DNA from: an uncultured cyanobacterium
Lineage (GTDB): Bacteria; Cyanobacteriota; Cyanobacteriia; CACIAM-69d
Length of the DNA stretch: 47,634 nt
Direction: 5' to 3'
Assembly (NCBI GenBank): GCA_937883785.1
Contig: CALGDE010000070.1
Location: 1 to 47,634, forward strand
Shown: piece after piece, positions 35,022 to 42,933 of the stretch
Layout: each line of letters opens with the position of its first letter
How positions within the stretch are numbered: position 1 is the first letter of the stretch
Translations under genes and position numbers: made by a program
Notes under the pieces: model-generated
Told to the model about the DNA's origin: nothing
The model's input: only the letters and a program-made list of their open reading frames with translations
The model's database searches: none

Positions 35022-37361
35022 CTAGTTGCAGACCGTGGCGCGAAGTCTTGAGGCCGTCTCAACCATGTTGATGAGCGAAGGCTTCACTTCTGACCATTGG
35101 CGAGTCTTGAGACCACAATCTGGGTTGATCCAGAGATTCTGACGCGGGAGTACGGCTTCTGCTTTTGACATCAGGTTGCTCATCTCGTCGGTGGGGGGCA
35201 CCCGTGGCGAGTGGATGTCATAGACCCCAGGACCAATCTCATTGGGATACTTGAAGTCCACAAAGGCGTCGAGCAGTTCCATATTTGAGCGCGAGGTCTC
35301 AATGGTGATGACGTCGGCATCCATGGCGGCGATCGCATCGATAATGTCGTTGAACTCGGAGTAGCACATATGGGTATGGATCTGGGTGTCATCCTTCACG
35401 CCACAGGCACTGAGGTGAAACGCCTTTACCGCCCAGTGGAGATAGTCATCCCACTCGCTCCGGCGCAGGGGCAGACCTTCACGAAACGCCGGTTCATCAA
35501 TCTGGATGGCGGCGATTCCAGTGGTTTCAAGGTCCACCACTTCATCGCGAATGGCTAGGGCAATCTGATGGGTGGTGACTGAGCGGGGCTGGTCGTCGCG
35601 AACGAAACTCCACTGGAGGATCGTGACCGGTCCGGTGAGCATCCCTTTCATCGGGCGATTCGTCAGCGACTGAGCGTAGTCAGACCAGTAGACCGTCATC
35701 GGGTTGGGGCGGCTGACATCGCCAAAGATAATCGGCGGCTTCACGTAGCGAGTGCCAAAGCTCTGCACCCAGCCAGTGCTGGTAAAAGCAAAACCTTCCA
35801 GATTTTCGCCAAAATACTCCACCATGTCATTGCGCTCAAACTCGCCATGAACGGGCATGTCAACGCCGATCGCATCCTGGAAAGCAACGCATTTAGCAAT
35901 TTCTTCCTTGATGAACTGGTCATAGGCCGCGTCGCTCAGTTGCCCTTTTTTCCACTGGGCACGGGTCTGGCGTACTTCCTGGGTCTGTGGAAACGAGCCG
36001 ATAGTTGTGGTTGGGAATTCCGGCAAACGTAGTTTTGCCCGCTGCTTGGGTTGGCGATCGCGAAAAGGCGACGCGCGATCAAAATCTTTGGGTTCCACCA
36101 CCGCAAGGCGCTTTTTCACGGCGTTATTATGGATGCGATCGCTGGACCTGCGAGACGCCACAGCGGCACGGTTAGTTTCAAGGATCTCCACACTACTCAC
36201 CTCATCAAGAAGCTGCCGGAGTTCACTGACTTCCACGAGCTTTTCGTCAGCAAAAGCCAACCAGCTTTTCAGCTCATCATCCAGTTTCCGTTCGTTTTGC
36301 AACGTCACTGGCGAGTGCAACAGCGAGCAGCTCGGTGCCACCCAAAGCCGATCCGCGCCAACCGCATCCTTGAGCTTCCGCAAAACCTCTAGCGAGGTGT
36401 CGTAATCGTTCTTCCATATATTGCGCCCTTCAACGATGCCGGCAGAGAGAATTTTGTTCGCGGGGAAAGCGGCCAAAACAGTGTCGATATCTTCCACACC
36501 CCGCACAAAGTCAAAGTGCAAGGCGTCAACGGGCAACGCAAGATAGTCGTCAAGATTATCTCTCACGCCACCGAAGTAGGTGGTGACAAGCAACTTCGCT
36601 GAGCCTTTGGCTTTGGAGAGGTGATCATAGGCGACCGTCAAAGCATCACGCTGGCGATCGCTCAGGTCGGTGGAAATAATCGGCTCATCAAACTGTATCC
36701 ATTCCGCCCCGGTGGCTGACAGCTTATCGAGAATCTCTTCATAGATAGGAATAAGGCGATCAAGGAGAGTCAACGGATCAAAATCCGGGTTGCCGGAATC
36801 CTGCACCTTTCCCAGAGAAAGATAAGTCACAGGGCCAACAAGTACCGGCTTCCCATTAATCCCCAACGCTTTAGCCTCCGCGAACTCGTCGAAGACCTTA
36901 GTACTACTCAGGGAAAACACTGTGTCCGCCCGAAACTCCGGCACGATGAAGTGGTAATTCGTATCAAACCACTTGGTCATCTCGCTAGCGAACGTGGAAA
37001 CCTTATTTGTTTGGCAGTCCTTCCCATCCTCCACCAAGGAAGCGCCGCCCTCTGTTCCACGGGCGATGGTGAAAACGGTGTTGACATCCGTCTGGGCACC
37101 TTGCCACTGGAAACGTGACGGCACATTCCCCAGCAGACAACTCATATCGAGCACTTGGTCGTAAAAAGAGAAGTCATTCACTGGGATTAGATCAATGCCA
37201 GCAGCCTGCTGCCTATTCCAGTTAGCTTCGCGCAAGCTTTTGCCTATGGCGAGCAGATCGGCAATGGAGAGATCACCTTTCCAGTAGGCTTCCGTCACCT
37301 TTTTTAATTCGCGTTTGGCTCCGATGCGGGGGTATCCCAGGGAATGTGTTTTGACAGTCAT
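35022..37361 (-). CDS. metE: cobalamin-independent methionine synthase
   Basis: It transfers the methyl group of 5-methyltetrahydropteroyltri-L-glutamate to homocysteine at a catalytic zinc. The frame from ATG 37361 gives 779 residues and the normal start (TVKTHSLGYPRIGAKRELKK). The two barrels are both present. The C-terminal one carries the zinc ligands in HTHMCYSEF (His and Cys) and NPDCGLKTR (Cys), plus FPTTTIGSFPQT at its entry. The frame is open 12 codons further (37397), but a MetR-type site occupies that stretch. The gene is divergent from a metR-like regulator. Cyanobacteria more often use cobalamin-dependent MetH, so whether this is the only methionine synthase cannot be judged from the window. 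Confidence 0.96.
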   Translation of the reverse strand: MTVKTHSLGYPRIGAKRELKKVTEAYWKGDLSIADLLAIGKSLREANWNRQQAAGIDLIPVNDFSFYDQVLDMSCLLGNVPSRFQWQGAQTDVNTVFTIARGTEGGASLVEDGKDCQTNKVSTFASEMTKWFDTNYHFIVPEFRADTVFSLSSTKVFDEFAEAKALGINGKPVLVGPVTYLSLGKVQDSGNPDFDPLTLLDRLIPIYEEILDKLSATGAEWIQFDEPIISTDLSDRQRDALTVAYDHLSKAKGSAKLLVTTYFGGVRDNLDDYLALPVDALHFDFVRGVEDIDTVLAAFPANKILSAGIVEGRNIWKNDYDTSLEVLRKLKDAVGADRLWVAPSCSLLHSPVTLQNERKLDDELKSWLAFADEKLVEVSELRQLLDEVSSVEILETNRAAVASRRSSDRIHNNAVKKRLAVVEPKDFDRASPFRDRQPKQRAKLRLPEFPTTTIGSFPQTQEVRQTRAQWKKGQLSDAAYDQFIKEEIAKCVAFQDAIGVDMPVHGEFERNDMVEYFGENLEGFAFTSTGWVQSFGTRYVKPPIIFGDVSRPNPMTVYWSDYAQSLTNRPMKGMLTGPVTILQWSFVRDDQPRSVTTHQIALAIRDEVVDLETTGIAAIQIDEPAFREGLPLRRSEWDDYLHWAVKAFHLSACGVKDDTQIHTHMCYSEFNDIIDAIAAMDADVITIETSRSNMELLDAFVDFKYPNEIGPGVYDIHSPRVPPTDEMSNLMSKAEAVLPRQNLWINPDCGLKTRQWSEVKPSLINMVETASRLRATVCN

Positions 37362-37396
37362 GTTGCGGCTTTTACTCGTAAAACTGAGCTCTGGCA

Positions 37397-37409
37397 TGAA
37401 GGAATTTCA
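37397..37409. promoter_or_regulatory. MetR-type operator upstream of metE
   Basis: TGAAGGAATTTCA fits the MetR consensus TGAA-N5-TTCA perfectly, with A at the centre. It is 36 bp upstream of the chosen metE start and 122 bp from the divergent metR-like gene. Confidence 0.65.
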
Positions 37410-37480
37410 GCGAGCTTTGTTCAATGTCTTCTTTGCTGCCCGTTGGCATGGAAACGATGCTATCAGCGTTGAACGATGAA

Positions 37481-37498
37481 GAAAAATGGTTATTTTTC
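37481..37498. promoter_or_regulatory. inverted repeat upstream of the metR-like gene
   Basis: GAAAAAT-GGTT-ATTTTTC is a perfect 7-bp palindrome within a longer TGAA...TTCA frame (37477-37499). It lies 33 bp before the regulator start and may be an autoregulatory LysR site. A further TGAA-A-TTCA follows at 37512-37520. Confidence 0.5.
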
Positions 37499-37530
37499 AT
37501 GAGACAATGAGTGAAATTCATGAATAGCCG

Positions 37531-38448
37531 ATGACATTTCTCGAACGCAGCCACCTTGAGATTGTCCGCGCGGTAGAACTGCACGGGACGATGACAGCCG
37601 CTGCCGAGACACTACACCTCACCCAATCGGCGTTGAGTCACAGCATGCGCAAGCTGGAGGATCGGATGGGGACAAAGCTTTGGTATCGGGAGGGACGTAG
37701 CCTGCGTCTTACGCCAGCGGGATCCCACTTACTAGCCACAGCTAATCGCCTGATTCCCCAGTTCATCCACGCAGAGGAACGATTAGGGCAATTCGCCCGC
37801 GGTGAGCGAGGTACCTTGCGGGTTGGTATGGAATGCCACCCTTGTTATCAGTGGCTACAAAAAATCATTGCCCCCTATCTACGGGCTTGGCCGTCAGTGG
37901 ATTTTGAGGTCAAACAGAAGTTTCAATTCGGCGGAATCGGAGCACTTTTTGATCGTGAAATTGACTTGCTGGTAACGCCCGACCCGCTGCAAAAAAAGTC
38001 ACTGCATTTTGAGCCGGTCTTTGACTACGAGCAGGTTTTGGTTGTTTCTTCAGACCATCCCCTCAAGGAGAAGGATTACGTTATCCCCCGGCAGCTTGGT
38101 GAAGCGGTGCTTTTCACCTATCCGGTTCCTCGCGATCGCCTGGATATTTATACCTGTTTCCTGACCCCGGCGGGCAGAACGGTCAGAAAACAAAAGGAGG
38201 TCGAGAGTACGGACATGATGCTTCAAATGGTTGCCTGCGGACGCGGCGTGGCGGCTTTACCACGGTGGCTGGTTGAGGAATTTTCCGAAAAATATCCCGT
38301 GCGTGCAGTACGACTAGGTGCCAAAGGTGTTCAAAAGCAGATCTTTTTGGGCGTCCGTCGCACCGAGCTTGAAGTCGACTATCTCCATGCATTTATTGAA
38401 TTGGCTCGTAACTACCGCGAACAGCCCCAAATAGACTCAAATTGTTGA
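37531..38448 (+). CDS. metR: LysR-family regulator, MetR-like
   Basis: In proteobacteria MetR activates metE with homocysteine as co-inducer. This 305-residue protein has a LysR winged helix-turn-helix at residues 3-60 (LEIVRAVELHGTMTAAAETLHLTQSALSHSMRKLE). The effector domain follows, including GTLRVGMECHPCYQWLQ, which matches the MetR effector start. The rest is full length (SDHPLKEKDY, ALPRWLVEEF). ATG 37531 is the only early start, with no clear ribosome binding site. Its divergent position to metE, and the TGAA-N5-TTCA site between them, support the name. MetR is unusual for cyanobacteria, and together with metE this pair looks proteobacterial in type. Lateral transfer is possible but not tested. 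Confidence 0.85.
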   Translation: MTFLERSHLEIVRAVELHGTMTAAAETLHLTQSALSHSMRKLEDRMGTKLWYREGRSLRLTPAGSHLLATANRLIPQFIHAEERLGQFARGERGTLRVGMECHPCYQWLQKIIAPYLRAWPSVDFEVKQKFQFGGIGALFDREIDLLVTPDPLQKKSLHFEPVFDYEQVLVVSSDHPLKEKDYVIPRQLGEAVLFTYPVPRDRLDIYTCFLTPAGRTVRKQKEVESTDMMLQMVACGRGVAALPRWLVEEFSEKYPVRAVRLGAKGVQKQIFLGVRRTELEVDYLHAFIELARNYREQPQIDSNC

Positions 38449-39439
38449 TAACCGACAAACTGACAACAAAGGCTTGAGCAAAGCGCTGTGCTCGTAAAAT
38501 TACTGGTATTTGATTGATCGCCAACGATTCAAAAAGAATTATTTTGCTTACAGGTTTAGGCAGAAATAAAAGGGTCAAGACTTATGCAAAACATGCTGTT
38601 TGGAACCAAAAACAAAATATAGAGTCAACGAACCCGGAAACAATAGTTTACGAAATTCGAATTGAGGTACCTAGACTTATTTTCAAACCATTTCTGTGAA
38701 TAAAAACAAATGAATTTCAAGATGGACAACTTATCGACAAAACGAAGTTTCAGGCTTTATTACGATTAACTCATCAAAAATGATACAGTCGCAATACAAA
38801 GAAATAGTGCTGCGGTGCTAACGACTTTTTATGCTGTGTTGACGGACCATACCAGTGAAATCCCGAAGTTTGGTAGAAAGCGTTTGCAGGTTCTGGCTTA
38901 TTTCCATCAGGCGTGGTATTCCCCACTGCATTAGGTTTTCGCGTTTAGTTTCTGCATTTAATTGATGGATTGACTAATTGACAATATCCTTGACAGCGAA
39001 CTCTAACGTGACTCCGCTGCAGGTTTCTCTATTATTTATTTGTTCATTTTCTATAAGATCCAAACAGACTTAGTTTAATCTGGTTGACTGTTTTTGATGC
39101 GTTCTTTGTTAATGGTGAAAATTAATGGTAGAAATCAAAGCCCAAAGCAGAGAAATTTAAATCTGTCACGAATGAGTTCAGATAAAGATCCAGGCGATTA
39201 ACCCATACAAGCTATTGGATATTGTGGTTGCGATCACCCCAAAAATGCTCTTGGTTTCGGACTTACAATAACCGCCTGAAATAATTTCAAAGCATATTTC
39301 AGGGTGCATTTTAAGGTCTGTTTCAAGACCTATTTATAACCAGACAAAAAATACGGTCCATTAAAAAATATCCTCAAAAACAGCCTAAAACATAGCGAAA
39401 CGCCCTTCTAAAACCTGTCCCAAATCATTGTTTGCGACT
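38449..39439. other. gene-free AT-rich region (about 1 kb)
   Basis: No frame of recognisable family occurs here. The region is AT-rich, with several short broken frames. The most coding-like is a minus-strand stretch of about 48 codons ending at 38818, with the words NLMQWGIPRLMEISQNLQTL and STKLRDFTGM, which has no proper start. It may be decayed sequence or an unknown RNA or promoter region serving the second CHAT gene. Confidence 0.5.
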
Positions 39440-42439
39440 ATGCCCTCCCTTTGTGGTTTCACTAAACGCTACCCTGCGGCGATGATGATCGCCCTCGCTG
39501 GAGCGATCGCCACCGGTGACCTTTATTTGCCATTCAAGGCGATCGCCCAGGGCATTATTCCTGCCTCCGACGAAATATCCACCCAAGTTCAGCAGCAAGG
39601 GGGCGTCTTTACCATTAACGGAGGTCAGCGGTCCCAAAATGGACGCATTCTTTTTCACAGCTTCGACGAATTCAATTTAAACGCGGGCGAGACGGCGCGT
39701 TTTGTTAACGAGGTGGAAACGAACGCGATTTTAGGTCGCGTTGTGGGCGGAAACCCATCTCATATCGACGGACTAATCCAGCTTGTGGGGGATCCATCAG
39801 GGGTTTATCTTCTTAACCCAGCGGGTATTGTCTTTGGTCCCAATGCGGCGTTAGATGTGCCTCGATCTTTTGTGGGCAGTACGGCGACCGGCATTGGCTT
39901 GGAAGATATTCAGGGCAATATCCGATGGTTTGATGTGTTTAGTCCATTGGCGGACCACAGACCTACGGGGTATCCTTCCGTACTGCGCTTCGAGGTGGAA
40001 AATCCTGGTGGCATTGTTAATTTCGGATCCCTAGCCACAAGCAACTTTGAAAGCCTATGGCTAGTGGGCGGCAGTATTTTACAGGCTGGATTGGTCAAAA
40101 TTCCCTTTGGAAAAGTTGCATTAGCGTCTGTGGACGGGTATCACCATGTCAGCCTGGGACCGAGTCTAGATCCGGTGGATATCAGGGCTTGGAATATTGG
40201 CCCACAATCAGAACCTATTCCGATCACCCCCTTGGATTTACCCACGTTGCTGACGGGGGCGGAAGGACTACGACCGGCGGGAGACGTGGCTGTAACGGCA
40301 GAAGGGCAAGTGATTTTGCAGGGGGCGGATTTTAACTTATCCACGAATTCACCGGCGATCGCTGGGACAGTTATCGATACTCCCCAAGGCTCAACAATTT
40401 TTACCGGCACCGTTGACGTTAGGGGACACAACAACGGCAATCCCCATTTTGGAACGGTTGTGATTACGGGACGGGATGTTTACTTGACGGAGGCAACTAT
40501 TGACGCACGGGCGCCGCTTAGCGCGGGGGTGGTTTCCGTGGGCAGTGACATTCGGCGTCTAGGGGGCAGCGTGGAAACAGATCGGCTATTTGTAGACCAG
40601 GCTTCGACTATTAACGCCAGCGCGATTGAAAATGGAAACGGCGGCATTGTGATGGCAACGGCGGCGCGGGAAAGTCGCTTTCTAGGACAGGTGACGGCCC
40701 ACGGGGGAGCGATCGCCGGTAATGGCGGCATTACGATAATCGGGGGCAATGATGGGAATGGGGCGATCAACCTTTACGCTCCCAATGGTCAGCCTGGAGT
40801 GTTGGCGTCGCCTGATACAACCCTGGGGGCAAGCGTGGGCACTGGGCTGGCGAGGTTAGCGGCAGTTTACGATATTGTCCATTCTTCCGATGAGCTTAGC
40901 CCCATCTTCGTCACGTTGACCGAGAGTGTGGATCTTAAAGATCCGGCGGCGGTGTCAGCCGCGCTGCAAAGTTTTGACACCACATTGTTAGGGACCAATG
41001 CGGTAATGGTTTCGGCAAGTGCGGTGGAAAGCTTAAACGCTGCGGACGCAATTTTAGGAGATGCGTTTGACTCTGTTAACGCCTTTACCACGGGTAATAA
41101 TCAGAGGCAAATAGATGTTTCGTCCTTGATGTTGGAACAGGATGATCAGATATTGAACACCGCCAACGTCAATACCACTCCCACCCGACAGGAGCTAAGC
41201 GACTCTTTGGATACCCTAACGGCATCAGAGATGGTGGGCAATCTGGAACGGCTGCGGGCGGCGGAGTATGGCAGTCATTGGGGGGTGAGCTATCAAGCTC
41301 CGGTGGTGGAGTCGTCGGTAGAGTCGATTCAAACGATTTTGCAGGCGATCGCCCAACGTCCCGGCAAAAAAGCAGCGGTTATTTACGCGTTTATCAACGG
41401 AAATGATCTGGAGCTAACCCTTGTTCTTCCCAGCGGTTTGCCCCGGCGTCATACGTTCAAAGATGCCGCATCATCCCTAATTAAAGCGAAGGAACAGCTG
41501 CGTCAAAATATCACCAATCCTTTGTTGCAGTTCCCTCCCCAAATCTATCAAGAACCGGGGCAAAAGGTTTACAGCTGGCTGTTGGAGCCTTTCCGCAACG
41601 CGCTTGATCGCAACCAGGTTGAACTGCTGATGTTTTCTTTAGATTCGGGATTGCGATCGCTTCCCATTGCCGCCCTCCACGATGGTCAGCACTATTTGAT
41701 CGAAAACTATGCCGTCGCGATCATCCCTAGCTTTGGACTCCTGGACACCGAATACAAACCCTTGAAAAATTCCAGAGTCCTCGTCGCCGGAGCGTCGGAA
41801 TTTAATACCCTGAGCGACCTGCCGTCGGTACCCGTGGAGATAGCAGAAATCCAGAAAAACTGGTCCACAATTAACTTGACTGAAGATGAATTTACCTTGG
41901 CTGCGATGCAAAATATTCGCCACCAAGAAGACTTTGCGATCGTCCATCTTGCGACCCATGCGGTGTTTCGCGACGGCGACCCCAGTAATTCCTTTGTGCA
42001 GCTTTGGGGTGACGAGCAGCTGGGATTGGATGCGATCGCCTCCCTCAACTTCCATAGCCCTCCCCTAGAGCTACTGGTCCTAAGCGCCTGTCAAACTGCC
42101 TTTGGCAACCCCTCAGCGGAGCTAGGATTCGCGGGACTATCAGTACAATCAGGCGCAAAAAGTGTTGTGGCGAGCCTCTGGCAGGTGAGCGACGCCGGTA
42201 CCCTGACCTTGATGTCGGAATTTTACGAGCACCTCGGCGATATTCCCACAAAAGCCGAAGCCCTTCGCCAAGCCCAGCTCGCCCTGTTGCGCAACGAAGT
42301 CACAGCGGTCAAGGGCTCCTTAGCTGGCACCAGCCAAGGAGACTTTAATATCGCAGAGCAACTAACCGATTCCAGCGCCACCGACTTTGCCCACCCGTAC
42401 TTTTGGTCCGGCTTCACCTTGGTGGGCAGCCCCTGGTAG
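39440..42439 (+). CDS. exported FHA/TPS-domain protein with C-terminal CHAT protease domain (copy 2)
   Basis: From ATG 39440 this is a 999-residue paralogue of the protein at 26026-29028, with the same plan. A signal peptide ends near AIA-Q (YPAAMMIALAGAIATGDL). The TPS haemagglutinin domain keeps the full LLNPAGIVFGPNAALD motif that copy 1 has altered. A beta-helix region with repeated GNGGI words, a helical spacer (SAASVESLNAADAI-like) and the CHAT domain follow. The dyad is intact: His840 in VHLATHAVFRDGDPSNSF and Cys884 in LVLSACQTAFGN. The upstream TTG at 39428 is possible but unlikely. The two proteins share long identical words in the CHAT part and diverge in the beta-helix. Export through a TpsB channel would be expected, but none is encoded in the window. 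Confidence 0.92.
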   Translation: MPSLCGFTKRYPAAMMIALAGAIATGDLYLPFKAIAQGIIPASDEISTQVQQQGGVFTINGGQRSQNGRILFHSFDEFNLNAGETARFVNEVETNAILGRVVGGNPSHIDGLIQLVGDPSGVYLLNPAGIVFGPNAALDVPRSFVGSTATGIGLEDIQGNIRWFDVFSPLADHRPTGYPSVLRFEVENPGGIVNFGSLATSNFESLWLVGGSILQAGLVKIPFGKVALASVDGYHHVSLGPSLDPVDIRAWNIGPQSEPIPITPLDLPTLLTGAEGLRPAGDVAVTAEGQVILQGADFNLSTNSPAIAGTVIDTPQGSTIFTGTVDVRGHNNGNPHFGTVVITGRDVYLTEATIDARAPLSAGVVSVGSDIRRLGGSVETDRLFVDQASTINASAIENGNGGIVMATAARESRFLGQVTAHGGAIAGNGGITIIGGNDGNGAINLYAPNGQPGVLASPDTTLGASVGTGLARLAAVYDIVHSSDELSPIFVTLTESVDLKDPAAVSAALQSFDTTLLGTNAVMVSASAVESLNAADAILGDAFDSVNAFTTGNNQRQIDVSSLMLEQDDQILNTANVNTTPTRQELSDSLDTLTASEMVGNLERLRAAEYGSHWGVSYQAPVVESSVESIQTILQAIAQRPGKKAAVIYAFINGNDLELTLVLPSGLPRRHTFKDAASSLIKAKEQLRQNITNPLLQFPPQIYQEPGQKVYSWLLEPFRNALDRNQVELLMFSLDSGLRSLPIAALHDGQHYLIENYAVAIIPSFGLLDTEYKPLKNSRVLVAGASEFNTLSDLPSVPVEIAEIQKNWSTINLTEDEFTLAAMQNIRHQEDFAIVHLATHAVFRDGDPSNSFVQLWGDEQLGLDAIASLNFHSPPLELLVLSACQTAFGNPSAELGFAGLSVQSGAKSVVASLWQVSDAGTLTLMSEFYEHLGDIPTKAEALRQAQLALLRNEVTAVKGSLAGTSQGDFNIAEQLTDSSATDFAHPYFWSGFTLVGSPW

Positions 42440-42933
42440 GCGATCATTTCCAAAGACGCCATCCCCCTGCCCCCCAAAAAATTGCCATCTCTCCCCATCC
42501 TCCGCTGCCGCCCATCGCCTGTCGTCACCTCCAAAACCCTTGCAAGACTAGCGTAATAAGGGAGATGCAGATTTAAGCAGATTTTGTGCCATCGAACTGA
42601 CGTCTTTAAGACTTAGGCAGCAGATAGGTCGCAATATAAATTTTCAACCGACGCGGTATACCGTCAGACATATCACCGGACAGAGCCGCTGGGGAGAGGC
42701 TAGAATCTAGCTCAAAGACAAAGGGGTTGAGCAACAAGATATTGCAGCAAGATATTGCAACAAGGTATTTCAGTTTCTTGCTGAAATATGTTTAGCTTTT
42801 AATCTTTTCGTTTAAATACTTCTATTCGACTCAGTTTAGTGTTGATGGCTCCAGAAGGCGCGCTTGAAACCAGTTTCGGGCAATAGCACCACCTGCCCTT
42901 TTAATTCATCCCTTTAGAAGCGAGGCCCCAGTT
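42440..42933. other. intergenic region upstream of ftn2
   Basis: These 494 bp contain no gene. They include a 13-bp tandem repeat (42731-42769). The likely promoter region of ftn2 is AT-rich at 42780-42840. No terminator for the CHAT gene could be singled out. Confidence 0.45.
42731..42769. repeat. 13-bp tandem repeat, three units
   Basis: GCAACAAGATATT, GCAGCAAGATATT and GCAACAAGGTATT follow each other without gaps, each pair differing at one or two positions. It lies about 165-200 bp upstream of the ftn2 start. A role as a regulatory site is possible; it is far too short for a CRISPR array. Confidence 0.85.
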
